A stretch of DNA of 64,000 nt from Rhizobium sp. WSM4643 (lineage in GTDB: Bacteria > Pseudomonadota > Alphaproteobacteria > Rhizobiales > Rhizobiaceae). The position numbers and the translations under genes were made by a program. The notes beneath the pieces are model-generated. The model was not told the DNA's origin, did not search any database, and saw only the letters and a list, made by a program, of their open reading frames with translations. The first letter of the stretch is position 1. Each line of letters starts with the position of its first letter. Below, piece by piece: positions 1 through 9,023 of the stretch. The stretch lies in assembly GCF_025152745.1 (NCBI RefSeq), contig NZ_CP104040.1, positions 372,001-436,000 of the forward strand, written 5' to 3'.

Positions 1-60
1 GCGAGCATTTGAAGCTCGTCAACTATCCATAGATTGACGCGAAACAGGGCGGAGAGACGC

Positions 61-960
61 GTGACGACAGTAATCGACGGCAAGAACGTAGCTGCATCGG
101 TCATTCAGACGGTCAAGAGTGCGACGGCAGCGCTGGAAAAAAGTACCGGCGTCACCACCGGCCTTGCTGTCGTCATCGTCGGCGACGATCCGGCAAGCCA
201 CGCCTATGTCGGCTCCAAGGGCCGCATGGCCAAGGAGTGCGGCTTCAAGTCCGTTCAGCACACGCTGCCGGCCGAAACGAAGCAGGAAGAGTTGGCAGCT
301 CTGGTCGCCACACTCAACGCCGATCCGTCGATCCACGGCATTCTGGTGCAGTTGCCCCTGCCGAAGCCGCTCGACAGCGAGGCGATCATCCAGTCGATCC
401 TGCCGGAAAAGGATGTCGACGGCCTGAGCGTCGTCAATGCCGGCAAGCTCGCCACCGGCGACCTGAAGACCGGACTGGTCTCCTGCACCCCGGCCGGCGC
501 CATGGTGTTCGTCCGCCGTACCCATGGCGAGGATCTCTCCGGCCTCAACGCCGTCGTCATCGGCCGCTCCAACCTGTTCGGCAAGCCGATGGCGCAATTG
601 CTGCTCAACGCCAATGCGACGGTGACGATCGCGCATTCCAGGACCAGGAATCTCGCCGAGGTCTGCCGCAACGCCGATATCCTGGTGGCCGCCGTCGGCC
701 GGCCGGAGATGGTCATGGCCGATTGGGTCAAGCCCGGTGCGACGGTCATCGACGTCGGCATCAATCGGGTGGCAGCCCCCGAAAGAGGCGAGGGCAAGAC
801 CCGGCTCGTCGGCGATGTTGCCTTCGAGGAGGTCTCGGCGGTCGCCAGCACCATCACCCCGGTTCCCGGCGGCGTCGGACCAATGACCATCGCCATGCTG
901 ATGGCCAACACGGTTATCGCCGCCCACCGCACTGCAGGGCAGACGCCGCCACAGTTTTGA
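61..960 (+). CDS. folD: Bifunctional methylenetetrahydrofolate dehydrogenase / methenyltetrahydrofolate cyclohydrolase FolD
   Basis: A cytosolic enzyme of one-carbon metabolism that interconverts 5,10-methylene-THF, 5,10-methenyl-THF and 10-formyl-THF with NADP. The product is 299 residues, normal for FolD. Visible family signatures are [13 protein letters not shown] near the N-terminus, which carries the catalytic Lys, [13 protein letters not shown], the NADP-binding stretch [12 protein letters not shown], and the C-terminal signature [11 protein letters not shown] chose the GTG at 61 because a GGAGAG ribosome site lies just upstream and the protein then begins TTVIDGK, as in other FolDs. 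An in-frame TTG at 34 has no such support. It is transcribed towards aglR (opposite strand), and two palindromic repeats fill the gap. Confidence 0.95.
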   Translation: MTTVIDGKNVAASVIQTVKSATAALEKSTGVTTGLAVVIVGDDPASHAYVGSKGRMAKECGFKSVQHTLPAETKQEELAALVATLNADPSIHGILVQLPLPKPLDSEAIIQSILPEKDVDGLSVVNAGKLATGDLKTGLVSCTPAGAMVFVRRTHGEDLSGLNAVVIGRSNLFGKPMAQLLLNANATVTIAHSRTRNLAEVCRNADILVAAVGRPEMVMADWVKPGATVIDVGINRVAAPERGEGKTRLVGDVAFEEVSAVASTITPVPGGVGPMTIAMLMANTVIAAHRTAGQTPPQF

Positions 961-962
961 TG

Positions 963-1012
963 AGAGCATGATGTCGAAAAGTGTGAGCGGTTTTCGGACG
1001 ACATCATGCTCT
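963..1012. repeat. Dispersed palindromic repeat (RIME-like), copy 1
   Basis: A 14-bp perfect inverted repeat (AGAGCATGATGTCG at 963-976, complement at 999-1012) encloses a 22-bp loop. A near-identical copy in opposite orientation is at 33,904-33,955, and the two differ at only a few arm positions. It lies between the 3' ends of folD and aglR. Placement and form fit Rhizobium intergenic mosaic elements; the family name is an inference. Confidence 0.8.
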
Positions 1013-1024
1013 AACTATATGATG

Positions 1025-1076
1025 TAGAGCAGGATTCAGATTTTAGTCCGATCCGGCCTAAAATCATCCTGTTCTA
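1025..1076. repeat. Second intergenic palindrome, possible terminator region for aglR
   Basis: Nested inverted repeats: outer arms TAGAGCAGGAT (1025-1035) and ATCCTGTTCTA (1066-1076) with one mismatch, inner arms GATTTTAG (1039-1046) and CTAAAATC (1058-1065). The right outer arm includes the aglR stop codon, so the hairpin would form at the end of the aglR message. There is no long T-run, so terminator activity is uncertain. Confidence 0.55.
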
Positions 1077-2099
1077 GGCCTGGGGAACGGGACCGGTCGA
1101 AGCCCTGACGATCAGCTCGGTCTTCCAGAGCTCCTGGTCGGGGAAGGGGCCGGCCTGCTTCACGGTGCCGATCAGCCGCTGCGCAATGCGAACGCCCGCC
1201 GCCCGCAATGAAGAGCGCGTCGTCGTCAGCGGCACGGAAAAGCTTTCCGGTTTCAGCAGCGGCAGCACGTCGTCATGGGCGATCAGCGAGATATCCTCAC
1301 CGAGCCGCAATCCTGCCTGGTTGACCGCGCGGATCGCGCCGAGCGCCAGCACCGTACTGGAACAGAGGATCGCCGTTGGCCGCTCCGGCAATTGCAGAAA
1401 ATGTTCCATCGCCAGCAGGCCTTGCTCGTCCGTCATCAGCGCGTGGCTCATGCAACCCTCCGCGAGCGCGAGCCCGCGCTCGGCAAGGGCTGATATGACG
1501 CCGTTCTTCCTGCGGATGGCGAAATCGAGATGCATCGGTCCGTTCATTAGCGCAAAGCGCGTATGGCCGAGCTGCAGCAAGAGCCGCGTCGCATCGTAGA
1601 AGGCGCCTTCATTGTCGATATCGAGATAGGGATAGTCCGGCTCCGAACCGAAGGAGCGGCCGTGCACGACATAGGGCATCGACAGTGATTTCAACATGGC
1701 GAGCCGCGGGTCGTGGCCGCGCATATAGGCGACGAACAGGGCATCGACATTGCCGCTGATCGCAAGGCGGCGAAGGGCCGCTACCTCGTCATCCGGGTCG
1801 GCCGGCATGATGACGAAGTGGAAATCGTGGCGGACGGCCTCTTCGCCGAGCCCGGCCAGGAATTCACCGAAATGCACGTCGGACTGGTGGCCGGGCGCCG
1901 TCGGCATGACGAGGCCGATTGAGCCTGCCTTGCCGGTCGCAAGTCGCTGCGCTGCCTTGTTCGGCCGGTAGCCCGTCTCCTTGACAGCCTGGAGCACACG
2001 CTCCCGGGTCGCCTCGTTGACCTCGGGATAGCCATTCAGCGCCCGGCTCACCGTCGTCTGCGACAGTCCCAGCAATTCCGATAGCTGTTTGAGATTCAC
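1074..2099 (-). CDS. aglR: LacI-family transcriptional repressor of the alpha-glucoside locus, AglR
   Basis: The 341-residue protein starts with a LacI-type helix-turn-helix (LKQLSELLGLSQTTVSRALNGYPEV, about residues 3-28), followed by the hinge region and a periplasmic-binding-protein-like sensor domain, the usual LacI/GalR layout and length. It is divergent from aglEFGAK, the arrangement known for the agl locus of Sinorhizobium meliloti, where AglR represses uptake of sucrose, maltose and trehalose-type sugars. Two CG-centred AAAGCGCTTT palindromes in the 293-bp divergent gap match the typical LacI/GalR operator form. The inducer cannot be read from the sequence; an alpha-glucoside is inferred. 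Confidence 0.9.
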   Translation of the reverse strand: MNLKQLSELLGLSQTTVSRALNGYPEVNEATRERVLQAVKETGYRPNKAAQRLATGKAGSIGLVMPTAPGHQSDVHFGEFLAGLGEEAVRHDFHFVIMPADPDDEVAALRRLAISGNVDALFVAYMRGHDPRLAMLKSLSMPYVVHGRSFGSEPDYPYLDIDNEGAFYDATRLLLQLGHTRFALMNGPMHLDFAIRRKNGVISALAERGLALAEGCMSHALMTDEQGLLAMEHFLQLPERPTAILCSSTVLALGAIRAVNQAGLRLGEDISLIAHDDVLPLLKPESFSVPLTTTRSSLRAAGVRIAQRLIGTVKQAGPFPDQELWKTELIVRASTGPVPQA

Positions 2100-2167
2100 C
2101 TGCTATGCTTCCTCCCGGCCCGCCTGTCAGCCGTCCTGAAAAGGCCTGCCGCCTCCCAGTGGCATCC

Positions 2168-2177
2168 AAAGCGCTTT
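2168..2177. promoter_or_regulatory. Probable AglR operator O1
   Basis: The perfect 10-bp palindrome AAAGCGCTTT lies about 70 bp upstream of the aglR start, suited to autoregulation. It is the first of two copies in the aglR-aglE gap; their centres are 162 bp apart, which would permit looping. Confidence 0.65.
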
Positions 2178-2297
2178 CAATTATGTATCATCTGGCGCGC
2201 TTGACTCAAGAAAAATCGCTCCATATTTCCCGATAGGCATTGCTGCGCCGCGATATCCAGCATGTATACGGCGGGTTCTCGCGAATTGACTTGACTC

Positions 2298-2318
2298 CAT
2301 TCCACCGACAGTGGAATG
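2298..2318. promoter_or_regulatory. 8-bp inverted repeat in the aglE promoter region
   Basis: CATTCCAC (2298-2305) and GTGGAATG (2311-2318) form a perfect inverted repeat with a 5-bp spacer, ten bases before the downstream AglR-type operator. TTGACT motifs just upstream (about 2285-2296) could be -35 elements. It may be a site for a second regulator or for activator binding; no family can be assigned. Confidence 0.4.
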
Positions 2319-2327
2319 AGTTGGGTG

Positions 2328-2343
2328 TCAAAGCGCTTTGAAA
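2328..2343. promoter_or_regulatory. Probable AglR operator O2 (promoter-proximal)
   Basis: The near-perfect 16-bp palindrome TCAAAGCGCTTTGAAA ends 49 bp before the aglE start codon. It matches the LacI-family consensus with a central CG and shares AAAGCGCTTT with O1. The position fits steric repression of the aglE promoter. Confidence 0.7.
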
Positions 2344-2392
2344 TTTCTTTTTGGAGGGAATTCGGCGCGGATTGTGATGGGAGGTTGATCAC

Positions 2393-3754
2393 ATGAAAAA
2401 GTCATTTTTGATGGGCGTTGCCGTGGCAGCGCTTTTTGCCGGTGCTGCGTCCGCGGCCGATTTGAAATTTGCCCCGGGACAGGATTCCAAGTTCAACTGG
2501 AAGAGCTATGACGAGTTCAAGGCTGCTCATGCCGATCTGAAGGGCCAGCCGCTGACGATCTTCGGGCCGTGGCGCGGCGAGGACGAGGCGTTCTTCCTGA
2601 GCGTTCTTGCCTATTTTACCGAAGCCACCGGCATCGATGCCAAATACTCCTCTTCCGAAAACTACGAACAGCAGATCGTCATTGATACGCAGGCAGGCTC
2701 GCCGCCGAACATTGCCGTTCTGCCGCAGCCGGGCCTGCTGGCCGATCTCGCCAGCAAGGGCTTCCTGACGCCGCTCGGCGATGACAACTCCAAGTGGATC
2801 AAGGACAACTACGGCGCCGGCGACAGCTGGGTCGGTTACGGCACCTACAAGGGCAAGGACGGCAAGGAAGCCTTCTACGCCTTCCCTTATAAGGCCGACG
2901 TAAAGTCGTTGGTCTGGTATGTTCCGGAGAACTTCGAGGAAGCCGGCTACAAGATCCCCACGACCATGGAAGAACTGCATGCCCTGACCGATCAGATCGT
3001 CAAGGATGGCGGCGTTCCCTGGTGCATCGGTCTCGGTTCCGGCGGCGCCACCGGCTGGCCGGCGACCGACTGGGTCGAGGACATCATGCTGCGCATGCAG
3101 CCACCGGAAGCCTACGACAAGTGGACGACCAACGAGCTGAAGTTCACCGATCCCGCCGTCGTTGCCGCGATCGACGAGTTCGGCAAGTTCGCCAAAAACG
3201 CGAAATACGTCGATGGCGGCGTCGCTGCCGTGGCCTCGACCGATTTCCGCGACAGCCCGAAGGGCCTCTTCGCGGTTCCGCCGAAGTGCTACATGCACCA
3301 TCAGGCCTCGTTCATCCCGTCCTTCTTCCCCGAGGGCACGAAGCTCGGCCAGGATGCCGACTTCTTCTACATGCCGACCTTTGCTTCGCATCCCGAACTC
3401 GGCAAGCCGGTTCTCGGCGCCGGCACGCTCGTTTCGATCGCCAAGGACTCGAAGACGGCCCGCGCCTTCATCGACTTCCTGAAGACCCCGATCGCCCATG
3501 AGGTCTGGATGGCGCAGTCGAGCTTCCTGACGCCGTATAAGGGCGTCAGCACCGAGGCCTATGCCAACCCGCAGATGAAGAAGGAAGGCGAGATCCTGAC
3601 GTCGGCCACCACCTTCCGCTTCGATGGTTCCGACCTGATGCCGGGCAAGATCGGCGCCGGCGCCTTCTGGACCGGCATGGTCGATTTCGTCGGCGGCAAG
3701 TCGGCCGAAGAGTCTGCAGGCGAAATCCAGAGCGCCTGGGACGGCATCAAGTAA
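2393..3754 (+). CDS. aglE: Alpha-glucoside ABC transporter, periplasmic substrate-binding protein AglE
   Basis: A 453-residue type 1 solute-binding protein. An N-terminal signal peptide (MKKSFLMGVAVAALFAGAAS, cleavage probably after Ala-Ser-Ala) directs it to the periplasm, where it would capture alpha-glucosides and deliver them to AglF-AglG. The start has a GGAGG ribosome site eight to nine bases upstream. It is the first gene of aglEFGAK and is separated from aglF by 186 bp holding two strong hairpins, a common way to keep the binding protein in molar excess. Repression by AglR is inferred from the operators upstream. Confidence 0.93.
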   Translation: MKKSFLMGVAVAALFAGAASAADLKFAPGQDSKFNWKSYDEFKAAHADLKGQPLTIFGPWRGEDEAFFLSVLAYFTEATGIDAKYSSSENYEQQIVIDTQAGSPPNIAVLPQPGLLADLASKGFLTPLGDDNSKWIKDNYGAGDSWVGYGTYKGKDGKEAFYAFPYKADVKSLVWYVPENFEEAGYKIPTTMEELHALTDQIVKDGGVPWCIGLGSGGATGWPATDWVEDIMLRMQPPEAYDKWTTNELKFTDPAVVAAIDEFGKFAKNAKYVDGGVAAVASTDFRDSPKGLFAVPPKCYMHHQASFIPSFFPEGTKLGQDADFFYMPTFASHPELGKPVLGAGTLVSIAKDSKTARAFIDFLKTPIAHEVWMAQSSFLTPYKGVSTEAYANPQMKKEGEILTSATTFRFDGSDLMPGKIGAGAFWTGMVDFVGGKSAEESAGEIQSAWDGIK

Positions 3755-3766
3755 TCTTTTAAAATT

Positions 3767-3790
3767 ATGCCGCCGGCTTGCCGGCGGCAT
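3767..3790 (+). terminator. Hairpin 1 between aglE and aglF
   Basis: Perfect 10-bp arms ATGCCGCCGG and CCGGCGGCAT with a 4-nt loop, 12 bases after the aglE stop. No T-run follows, so mRNA stabilisation or partial termination is likelier than full termination. Confidence 0.65.
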
Positions 3791-3802
3791 GGCTTGCATG
3801 AC

Positions 3803-3829
3803 TGGCCGGGCTCGCAAAGAGCCCGGCCA
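3803..3829 (+). terminator. Hairpin 2 between aglE and aglF
   Basis: Perfect 11-bp arms TGGCCGGGCTC and GAGCCCGGCCA with loop GCAAA, directly after hairpin 1. Tandem stable hairpins after a binding-protein gene usually protect the upstream message from 3' decay; that role here is inferred. Confidence 0.65.
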
Positions 3830-3940
3830 TCGCAGGATATATTGTGATCAGGCAATCAAAGAGATTGACGATGACCGGCGCTGACCCGTCAGAATAACAA
3901 CCGGTCGGAATAGCATCAGGGGAAGCAGGGGAGGGACGAA

Positions 3941-4954
3941 ATGCTGTTGCAGATAGTGACCGCTTTGGGCGTCGTGGTCGTCGCCGTTGTCGCGTGCTCG
4001 GCCTATTTCTATTTTTCGAACAAAATTCTGGATCTCGCTCTGCCGGTGAAGGGTGGCGACATCCGCGCCGCATCGCGCAATCTCAACCGCCGTGCACTCG
4101 TCCGGCCCTGGCTGTTCATCGGCCCGGCGCTCTTCCTGCTGATCGTCTATCTCGTCTATCCCGTCGTTGCGACCTTCATCCTCTCCTTCTACGACCGTGC
4201 CGGTCTGCAGTTCGTCGGCCTTGGCAATTACAAATGGGCGCTCGGCGACCGCGAATTCCGCCAGTCGATCTTCAACAACATCCTCTGGCTTGCCGTGGTG
4301 CCGGCCGCCTGCACCTTTTTCGGCCTCGTCATCGCCGTAATGACCGACCGCATCTGGTGGGGCAATATCGCCAAGAGCATCGTCTTCATGCCGATGGCGA
4401 TCTCCTTCGTCGGCGCCTCGGTCATCTGGAAATTCATCTACGAATATCGCGGCGGCAACGACGTCCAGATCGGCCTGCTGAACGCCATCGTCCAGACGTT
4501 CGGCGGCACACCTGAGGTCTGGATCTCGGTTCCCTTCTGGAACAACTTCTTCCTGATGATCATCCTGATCTGGATCCAGACCGGTTTCGCCATGGTCATC
4601 CTCTCGGCTGCCCTTCGCGGCATTCCCGAGGAGACGATAGAGGCCGCCGTCATCGACGGCGCCAATGGCTGGCAGATCTTCTGGCGCATCATGGTGCCGC
4701 AGATCTGGGGCTCCATTGCGGTCGTCTGGACGACGATCACCATCCTCGTCCTCAAGGTCTTCGATATCGTGCTGACCATGACCAACGGCCAGTGGCAGAC
4801 GATGGTGCTGGCGAATTTGATGTTCAACTGGCTGTTTCGCGGCGGCGGCGATTCCGGCCGAAGCGCCGTCATTGCCATCATCATCATGCTCGCCGTCACG
4901 CCGATCATGGTCTGGAATGTGCGACGCGCCAATCGCGAACTGAAGGGCCACTGA
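3941..4954 (+). CDS. aglF: Alpha-glucoside ABC transporter permease AglF
   Basis: A 337-residue inner-membrane permease of the MalF type. Hydrophobic segments are visible from the first residues (LLQIVTALGVVVVAVVACSAYFY) and through the body. The EAA loop that contacts the ATPase is recognisable as EETIEAAVIDGANGWQIF around residues 229-246. It starts at an ATG behind GGGAGGG and is followed after one base by aglG. With AglG it would form the membrane channel energised by AglK. Confidence 0.92.
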   Translation: MLLQIVTALGVVVVAVVACSAYFYFSNKILDLALPVKGGDIRAASRNLNRRALVRPWLFIGPALFLLIVYLVYPVVATFILSFYDRAGLQFVGLGNYKWALGDREFRQSIFNNILWLAVVPAACTFFGLVIAVMTDRIWWGNIAKSIVFMPMAISFVGASVIWKFIYEYRGGNDVQIGLLNAIVQTFGGTPEVWISVPFWNNFFLMIILIWIQTGFAMVILSAALRGIPEETIEAAVIDGANGWQIFWRIMVPQIWGSIAVVWTTITILVLKVFDIVLTMTNGQWQTMVLANLMFNWLFRGGGDSGRSAVIAIIIMLAVTPIMVWNVRRANRELKGH

Positions 4955-4955
4955 G

Positions 4956-6119
4956 ATGACCGCTGTTGGAAGCTATTTCAAGATCGGCCCCGCCCGTCTC
5001 TTCGTTCATGCCGCCGTTCTGCTGATCGTCATCGTCTGGCTGATCCCGACGCTCGGAATCTTCGTCAGCGCGTTGCGCGACAAGGACCAGATCGTCGTCT
5101 CCGGCTGGTGGACGGCCTTCGTCGGCTCGACCCAGACGCTCGCTGTCCGCCTCGGCACAGCCGATCAGCAGCAGCAGGAAGGTGCAGCCTTCGTCATTTC
5201 AGGCAATGTGCTCGAAGGCCAGACCGGCCGCTCGGTGAGGGCCTTCGGAAACCGGGTGCAGCAGCCCGCCGCCTTCAAGGCCGGCGAGACCGCCGATCTC
5301 GGCGACGGCGAAACTCTGCAGATCAACAGCGACGGCAGCTACCGCTATGCGAAGAACGTCGCCTTCTCGCCCGACGAACGCCCGCGGCGCATCTATGCGT
5401 CCGTCTCCGCACCGCCGGAATTCACGATGCAGAACTATAAAACGGTTCTGACCGGCGAGGGCATCGGTCAGTCCTTCATCAACTCCCTGACTGTGACGAT
5501 CCCAGCGACGATCATTCCGATCCTGATCGCCGCTTTCGCAGCCTATGCGCTCAGCTGGATGGAGTTTCCCGGCCGCGGGCTGCTGATTGCCCTCGTCGTC
5601 GGCCTCATCGTCGTGCCGCTGCAGATGTCGCTGATCCCGCTGCTGCGCCTCTACAACGAGATCGGCAACCTGCTCGGCCAGCCGTCCAAGACCTATCCCG
5701 GCATCTGGATGGCCCATACCGCCTTCGGCATGCCGCTCGCCATCTACCTCCTGCGGGCCTATATCGCCGGCCTGCCGAAGGAGATCATCGAATCCGCCCG
5801 CGTCGACGGCGCCAGCGACTTCGAGATCTTCGTCCGCATCGTATTGCCTCTGTCCTTTCCGGCACTCGCCTCCTTCGCCATCTTCCAGTTCCTGTGGGTG
5901 TGGAACGACCTGCTCGTCGCCATGGTCTTTCTCGGCACCGACAAGGACCACCTCGTGCTGACCGGCAGCCTCAACGCGTTGCTTGGCTCACGCGGCGGCA
6001 ATTGGGAGATTTTGACGGCGTCGGCCTTCGTCACCATCATAGTGCCGCTGCTCGTCTTCTTTGGGCTGCAGCGTTATCTGGTGCGTGGCCTGCTGGCGGG
6101 CTCGGTTAAAGGGGGCTGA
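4956..6119 (+). CDS. aglG: Alpha-glucoside ABC transporter permease AglG, with an extra periplasmic insertion
   Basis: A 387-residue MalG-type permease, the second half of the membrane channel. The first membrane helix (about residues 14-37) is followed by a hydrophilic stretch of roughly 95 residues (about 45-155, including QTLAVRLGTADQQQQEG and GDGETLQINSDGSYRYAKN) before the remaining helices; MalG itself lacks so large an insertion here. The EAA loop is IIESARVDGASDFEIFVRIV near residue 275. The start codon follows the aglF stop almost immediately, which suggests translational coupling. Confidence 0.9.
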   Translation: MTAVGSYFKIGPARLFVHAAVLLIVIVWLIPTLGIFVSALRDKDQIVVSGWWTAFVGSTQTLAVRLGTADQQQQEGAAFVISGNVLEGQTGRSVRAFGNRVQQPAAFKAGETADLGDGETLQINSDGSYRYAKNVAFSPDERPRRIYASVSAPPEFTMQNYKTVLTGEGIGQSFINSLTVTIPATIIPILIAAFAAYALSWMEFPGRGLLIALVVGLIVVPLQMSLIPLLRLYNEIGNLLGQPSKTYPGIWMAHTAFGMPLAIYLLRAYIAGLPKEIIESARVDGASDFEIFVRIVLPLSFPALASFAIFQFLWVWNDLLVAMVFLGTDKDHLVLTGSLNALLGSRGGNWEILTASAFVTIIVPLLVFFGLQRYLVRGLLAGSVKGG

Positions 6120-6153
6120 CCATTTCCGAACGTGACTTCAAACAGGATATTCC

Positions 6154-7806
6154 ATGAACGTGGCTCCCCTATCGATTTCGACCCCCGACAAGGACTGGTG
6201 GCGTGGCGCGGTGATCTATCAGATCTACCCGCGCTCCTACCAGGATTCGAACGGTGACGGCATCGGCGACCTGAAGGGCATCACCGCCCGCCTGCCGCAT
6301 GTGGCAAGCCTTGGCGTCGATGCCATCTGGATCTCGCCCTTCTTCACCTCGCCGATGCGCGATTTCGGTTATGACGTTTCCGACTACGAGAATGTCGATT
6401 CGATCTTCGGCACGCTGGTGGATTTCGACACGATGATATCAGAGGCCCATCGTCTCGGCATCCGAGTGATGATCGACCTCGTCATCTCCCACAGCTCGGA
6501 TCAGCATCCCTGGTTCGTACAAAGCCGCTCGAGCAAGTCCAACGCCAAGGCTGACTGGTATGTCTGGGCCGACGCCAAGCCGGATGGCACGCCGCCGAAC
6601 AACTGGCTGTCGATCTTCGGCGGCTCGGCATGGGCGTGGGATCCGACGCGCATGCAATATTACTTGCACAACTTCCTGACCTCGCAGCCGGACATGAACC
6701 TGCATAATCCTGAGGTGCAGGACCGTCTGCTTGATGTCGTCCGCTTCTGGCTCAACCGCGGCGTCGACGGCTTTCGCCTCGACACCATCAACTTCTATTT
6801 CCACGATACGCAATTGCGCGACAATCCGGCGCTTGCGCCTGAGCGCCGCAACGCCTCGACGGCGCCGGCGGTCAATCCCTATAATTTCCAGGAGCATATC
6901 TACGACAAGAACCGGCCGGAGAACCTTGCCTTCCTGAAGCGCTTCCGCGCCGTTCTCGAAGAATTCCCGGCAATCGCCGCCGTCGGCGAAGTCGGCGACA
7001 GCCAGCGCGGCCTTGAAATCGTCGGCGAATACACCTCCGGCAATGACAAGATGCACATGTGCTACGCCTTCGAGTTCCTGGCGCCCGATCCGCTGACGGC
7101 GGAGCGCGTCGAAGAGGTGATGCAGGATTTCGAAGCCGCCGCACCCGATGGCTGGGCCTGCTGGGCCTTCTCCAATCACGACGTCATGCGCCATGTCAGC
7201 CGCTGGGGCGGGCTGGTCGCCGATCACGATGCCTTCGCCAAGCTCTATGCCTCGTTGTTGATGACGCTGCGCGGCTCGGTCTGCCTCTATCAGGGTGAGG
7301 AGCTGGCGCTGACCGAGGCCGATCTCGCCTATCAGGATCTGCAGGATCCCTATGGCATTCAGTTCTGGCCGGAATTCAAGGGCCGCGACGGCTGCCGCAC
7401 GCCGATGGTCTGGGACAGCCAGGTCGCCCAGGGCGGCTTTTCCACGGTCAAACCGTGGCTGCCGGTGCCGGTCGAGCATATCCTGCGCGCCGCCAGCGTC
7501 CAGCAGGGCGACGAGGCCTCGGTGTTGGAGCACTATCGCCGCTTCATCGCCTTCCGCAAGCTGCACCCCGCTTTTGCCAAGGGCGAGATCGAATTCGAAG
7601 AACCGCAGGGAGATAGCCTGGTCTTTACCCGTGAATACGGCAACGAGAAGCTGCTCTGCATTTTCAACATGAGCCCGGCCGAGGCCGGCGTCGCCTTGCC
7701 GGCGGGAGAATGGCAGGCATTGACGGGGCACGGCTTTACCAGCAACAACTATGGCGACAAGATCGACATTCCGGCCTGGGGGGCGTATTTCGCCCGTCTC
7801 GCCTAA
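6154..7806 (+). CDS. aglA: Cytoplasmic alpha-glucosidase AglA (GH13)
   Basis: A 550-residue glycoside hydrolase family 13 enzyme that cleaves the imported alpha-glucosides. The (beta/alpha)8 motifs are intact: DAIWISPFF (56-64), MIDLVISHSSDQHPWF (106-121), GVDGFRLDTINF with nucleophile Asp210, AVGEV with acid/base Glu279, and SNHDVMR with Asp343. No signal peptide is present, consistent with intracellular hydrolysis after ABC import. It sits between the permeases and the ATPase gene in the agl operon and should be co-regulated by AglR. Confidence 0.94.
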   Translation: MNVAPLSISTPDKDWWRGAVIYQIYPRSYQDSNGDGIGDLKGITARLPHVASLGVDAIWISPFFTSPMRDFGYDVSDYENVDSIFGTLVDFDTMISEAHRLGIRVMIDLVISHSSDQHPWFVQSRSSKSNAKADWYVWADAKPDGTPPNNWLSIFGGSAWAWDPTRMQYYLHNFLTSQPDMNLHNPEVQDRLLDVVRFWLNRGVDGFRLDTINFYFHDTQLRDNPALAPERRNASTAPAVNPYNFQEHIYDKNRPENLAFLKRFRAVLEEFPAIAAVGEVGDSQRGLEIVGEYTSGNDKMHMCYAFEFLAPDPLTAERVEEVMQDFEAAAPDGWACWAFSNHDVMRHVSRWGGLVADHDAFAKLYASLLMTLRGSVCLYQGEELALTEADLAYQDLQDPYGIQFWPEFKGRDGCRTPMVWDSQVAQGGFSTVKPWLPVPVEHILRAASVQQGDEASVLEHYRRFIAFRKLHPAFAKGEIEFEEPQGDSLVFTREYGNEKLLCIFNMSPAEAGVALPAGEWQALTGHGFTSNNYGDKIDIPAWGAYFARLA

Positions 7807-7818
7807 GGGGAGAGAGAA

Positions 7819-8907
7819 ATGACTGGACTGACGCTGAAGGATATCCGCAAATCCTACGGTTCCGTGGACGTTCTCCATGGTATCGACCTCGATATCAAGC
7901 AGGGCGAATTCATCGTCTTCGTCGGTCCATCCGGCTGTGGCAAGTCAACGCTTCTGCGCATGATCGCCGGTCTCGAGGCGATCACCGGCGGCGAGATGTA
8001 TATCGACGGCCATCTCGTCAATGACGTGCCGCCCTCCAAGCGCGGCATCGCCATGGTCTTCCAATCCTATGCGCTCTACCCGCATATGACGGTGTTCGAT
8101 AACATGGCTTTCGGCATGAAGATCGCCGGCGAAAGCCGCCAGGAGATCGACCGCCGCGTCCGGGCGGCGGCCGAGAGCCTGCAGTTGACCAACTATCTCG
8201 ATCGCCTGCCAAAGGCGCTGTCCGGCGGCCAGCGCCAGCGCGTGGCGATCGGCCGCGCCATCTGCCGCGATCCAAAGGTCTTTCTGTTCGACGAGCCGCT
8301 GTCCAACCTCGATGCCGCGCTGCGCGTCGCGACCCGCATCGAGATTGCCCGCCTGAACGAACAGATGGCCGATACGACGATGATCTACGTCACCCACGAT
8401 CAGGTCGAGGCGATGACGCTTGCCGACCGTATCGTCGTTCTTTCCGCCGGCAATATCGAGCAGGTCGGCGCGCCGCTGGACCTCTACGAGCGCCCGGCAA
8501 ACCTCTTCGTCGCGAAATTTATCGGTTCGCCGGCCATGAACATCATTCCGGCGACGGTCGCCGGAACCGGAAGCCAGACGATGGTGACGCTGACCGGCGG
8601 CATGTCGGTGACCCTCGATGTGGCGACCGACGCGTCGGAAACCGGCAAGCAGGCAAGCTTCGGCGTCCGTCCGGAGGATCTCCGGATTGCCGATGGCGCC
8701 GACTACCTTTTCGAAGGTGAAGTGTCGATCGTCGAAGCGCTCGGCGAAGTGACGTTGCTTTATATCGAGGGCCTGGTCCCGGGCGAGCCGATCGTCGTCA
8801 AGCTGCCCGGCATCTATGATGTGAAGAAGGGACAGAGGATGCGGTTTGCCGCCGACAGGCAGAAGTTGCATCTGTTTGACGCAACCGGCCATACCTACCG
8901 GAAGTGA
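7819..8907 (+). CDS. aglK: Alpha-glucoside ABC transporter ATPase AglK (MalK/UgpC type)
   Basis: A 362-residue ATPase of the carbohydrate importer type. Walker A is GPSGCGKST (about residues 37-45), signature LSGGQRQRVAIGRAI, Walker B VFLFDEPLSNLD, and the switch histidine is in YVTHDQVEA. A C-terminal OB-fold (MOI/TOBE) domain follows from about residue 235. It has a clear GGGGAGAG ribosome site 12 bases after aglA and closes the operon. No convincing terminator follows; the next 116 bp lead to a separate small gene. Confidence 0.93.
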   Translation: MTGLTLKDIRKSYGSVDVLHGIDLDIKQGEFIVFVGPSGCGKSTLLRMIAGLEAITGGEMYIDGHLVNDVPPSKRGIAMVFQSYALYPHMTVFDNMAFGMKIAGESRQEIDRRVRAAAESLQLTNYLDRLPKALSGGQRQRVAIGRAICRDPKVFLFDEPLSNLDAALRVATRIEIARLNEQMADTTMIYVTHDQVEAMTLADRIVVLSAGNIEQVGAPLDLYERPANLFVAKFIGSPAMNIIPATVAGTGSQTMVTLTGGMSVTLDVATDASETGKQASFGVRPEDLRIADGADYLFEGEVSIVEALGEVTLLYIEGLVPGEPIVVKLPGIYDVKKGQRMRFAADRQKLHLFDATGHTYRK

Positions 8908-9023
8908 GGCGGCCATTTTTGGGGTGATGGTCGCAAGAATTGTGCGGGAAGGGCCGAATTCTCACTTTCTGTTAAAGATCGGCTGCTACCTTTTCCTCGT
9001 CAATTTATGAGGGGGATAAGCAC

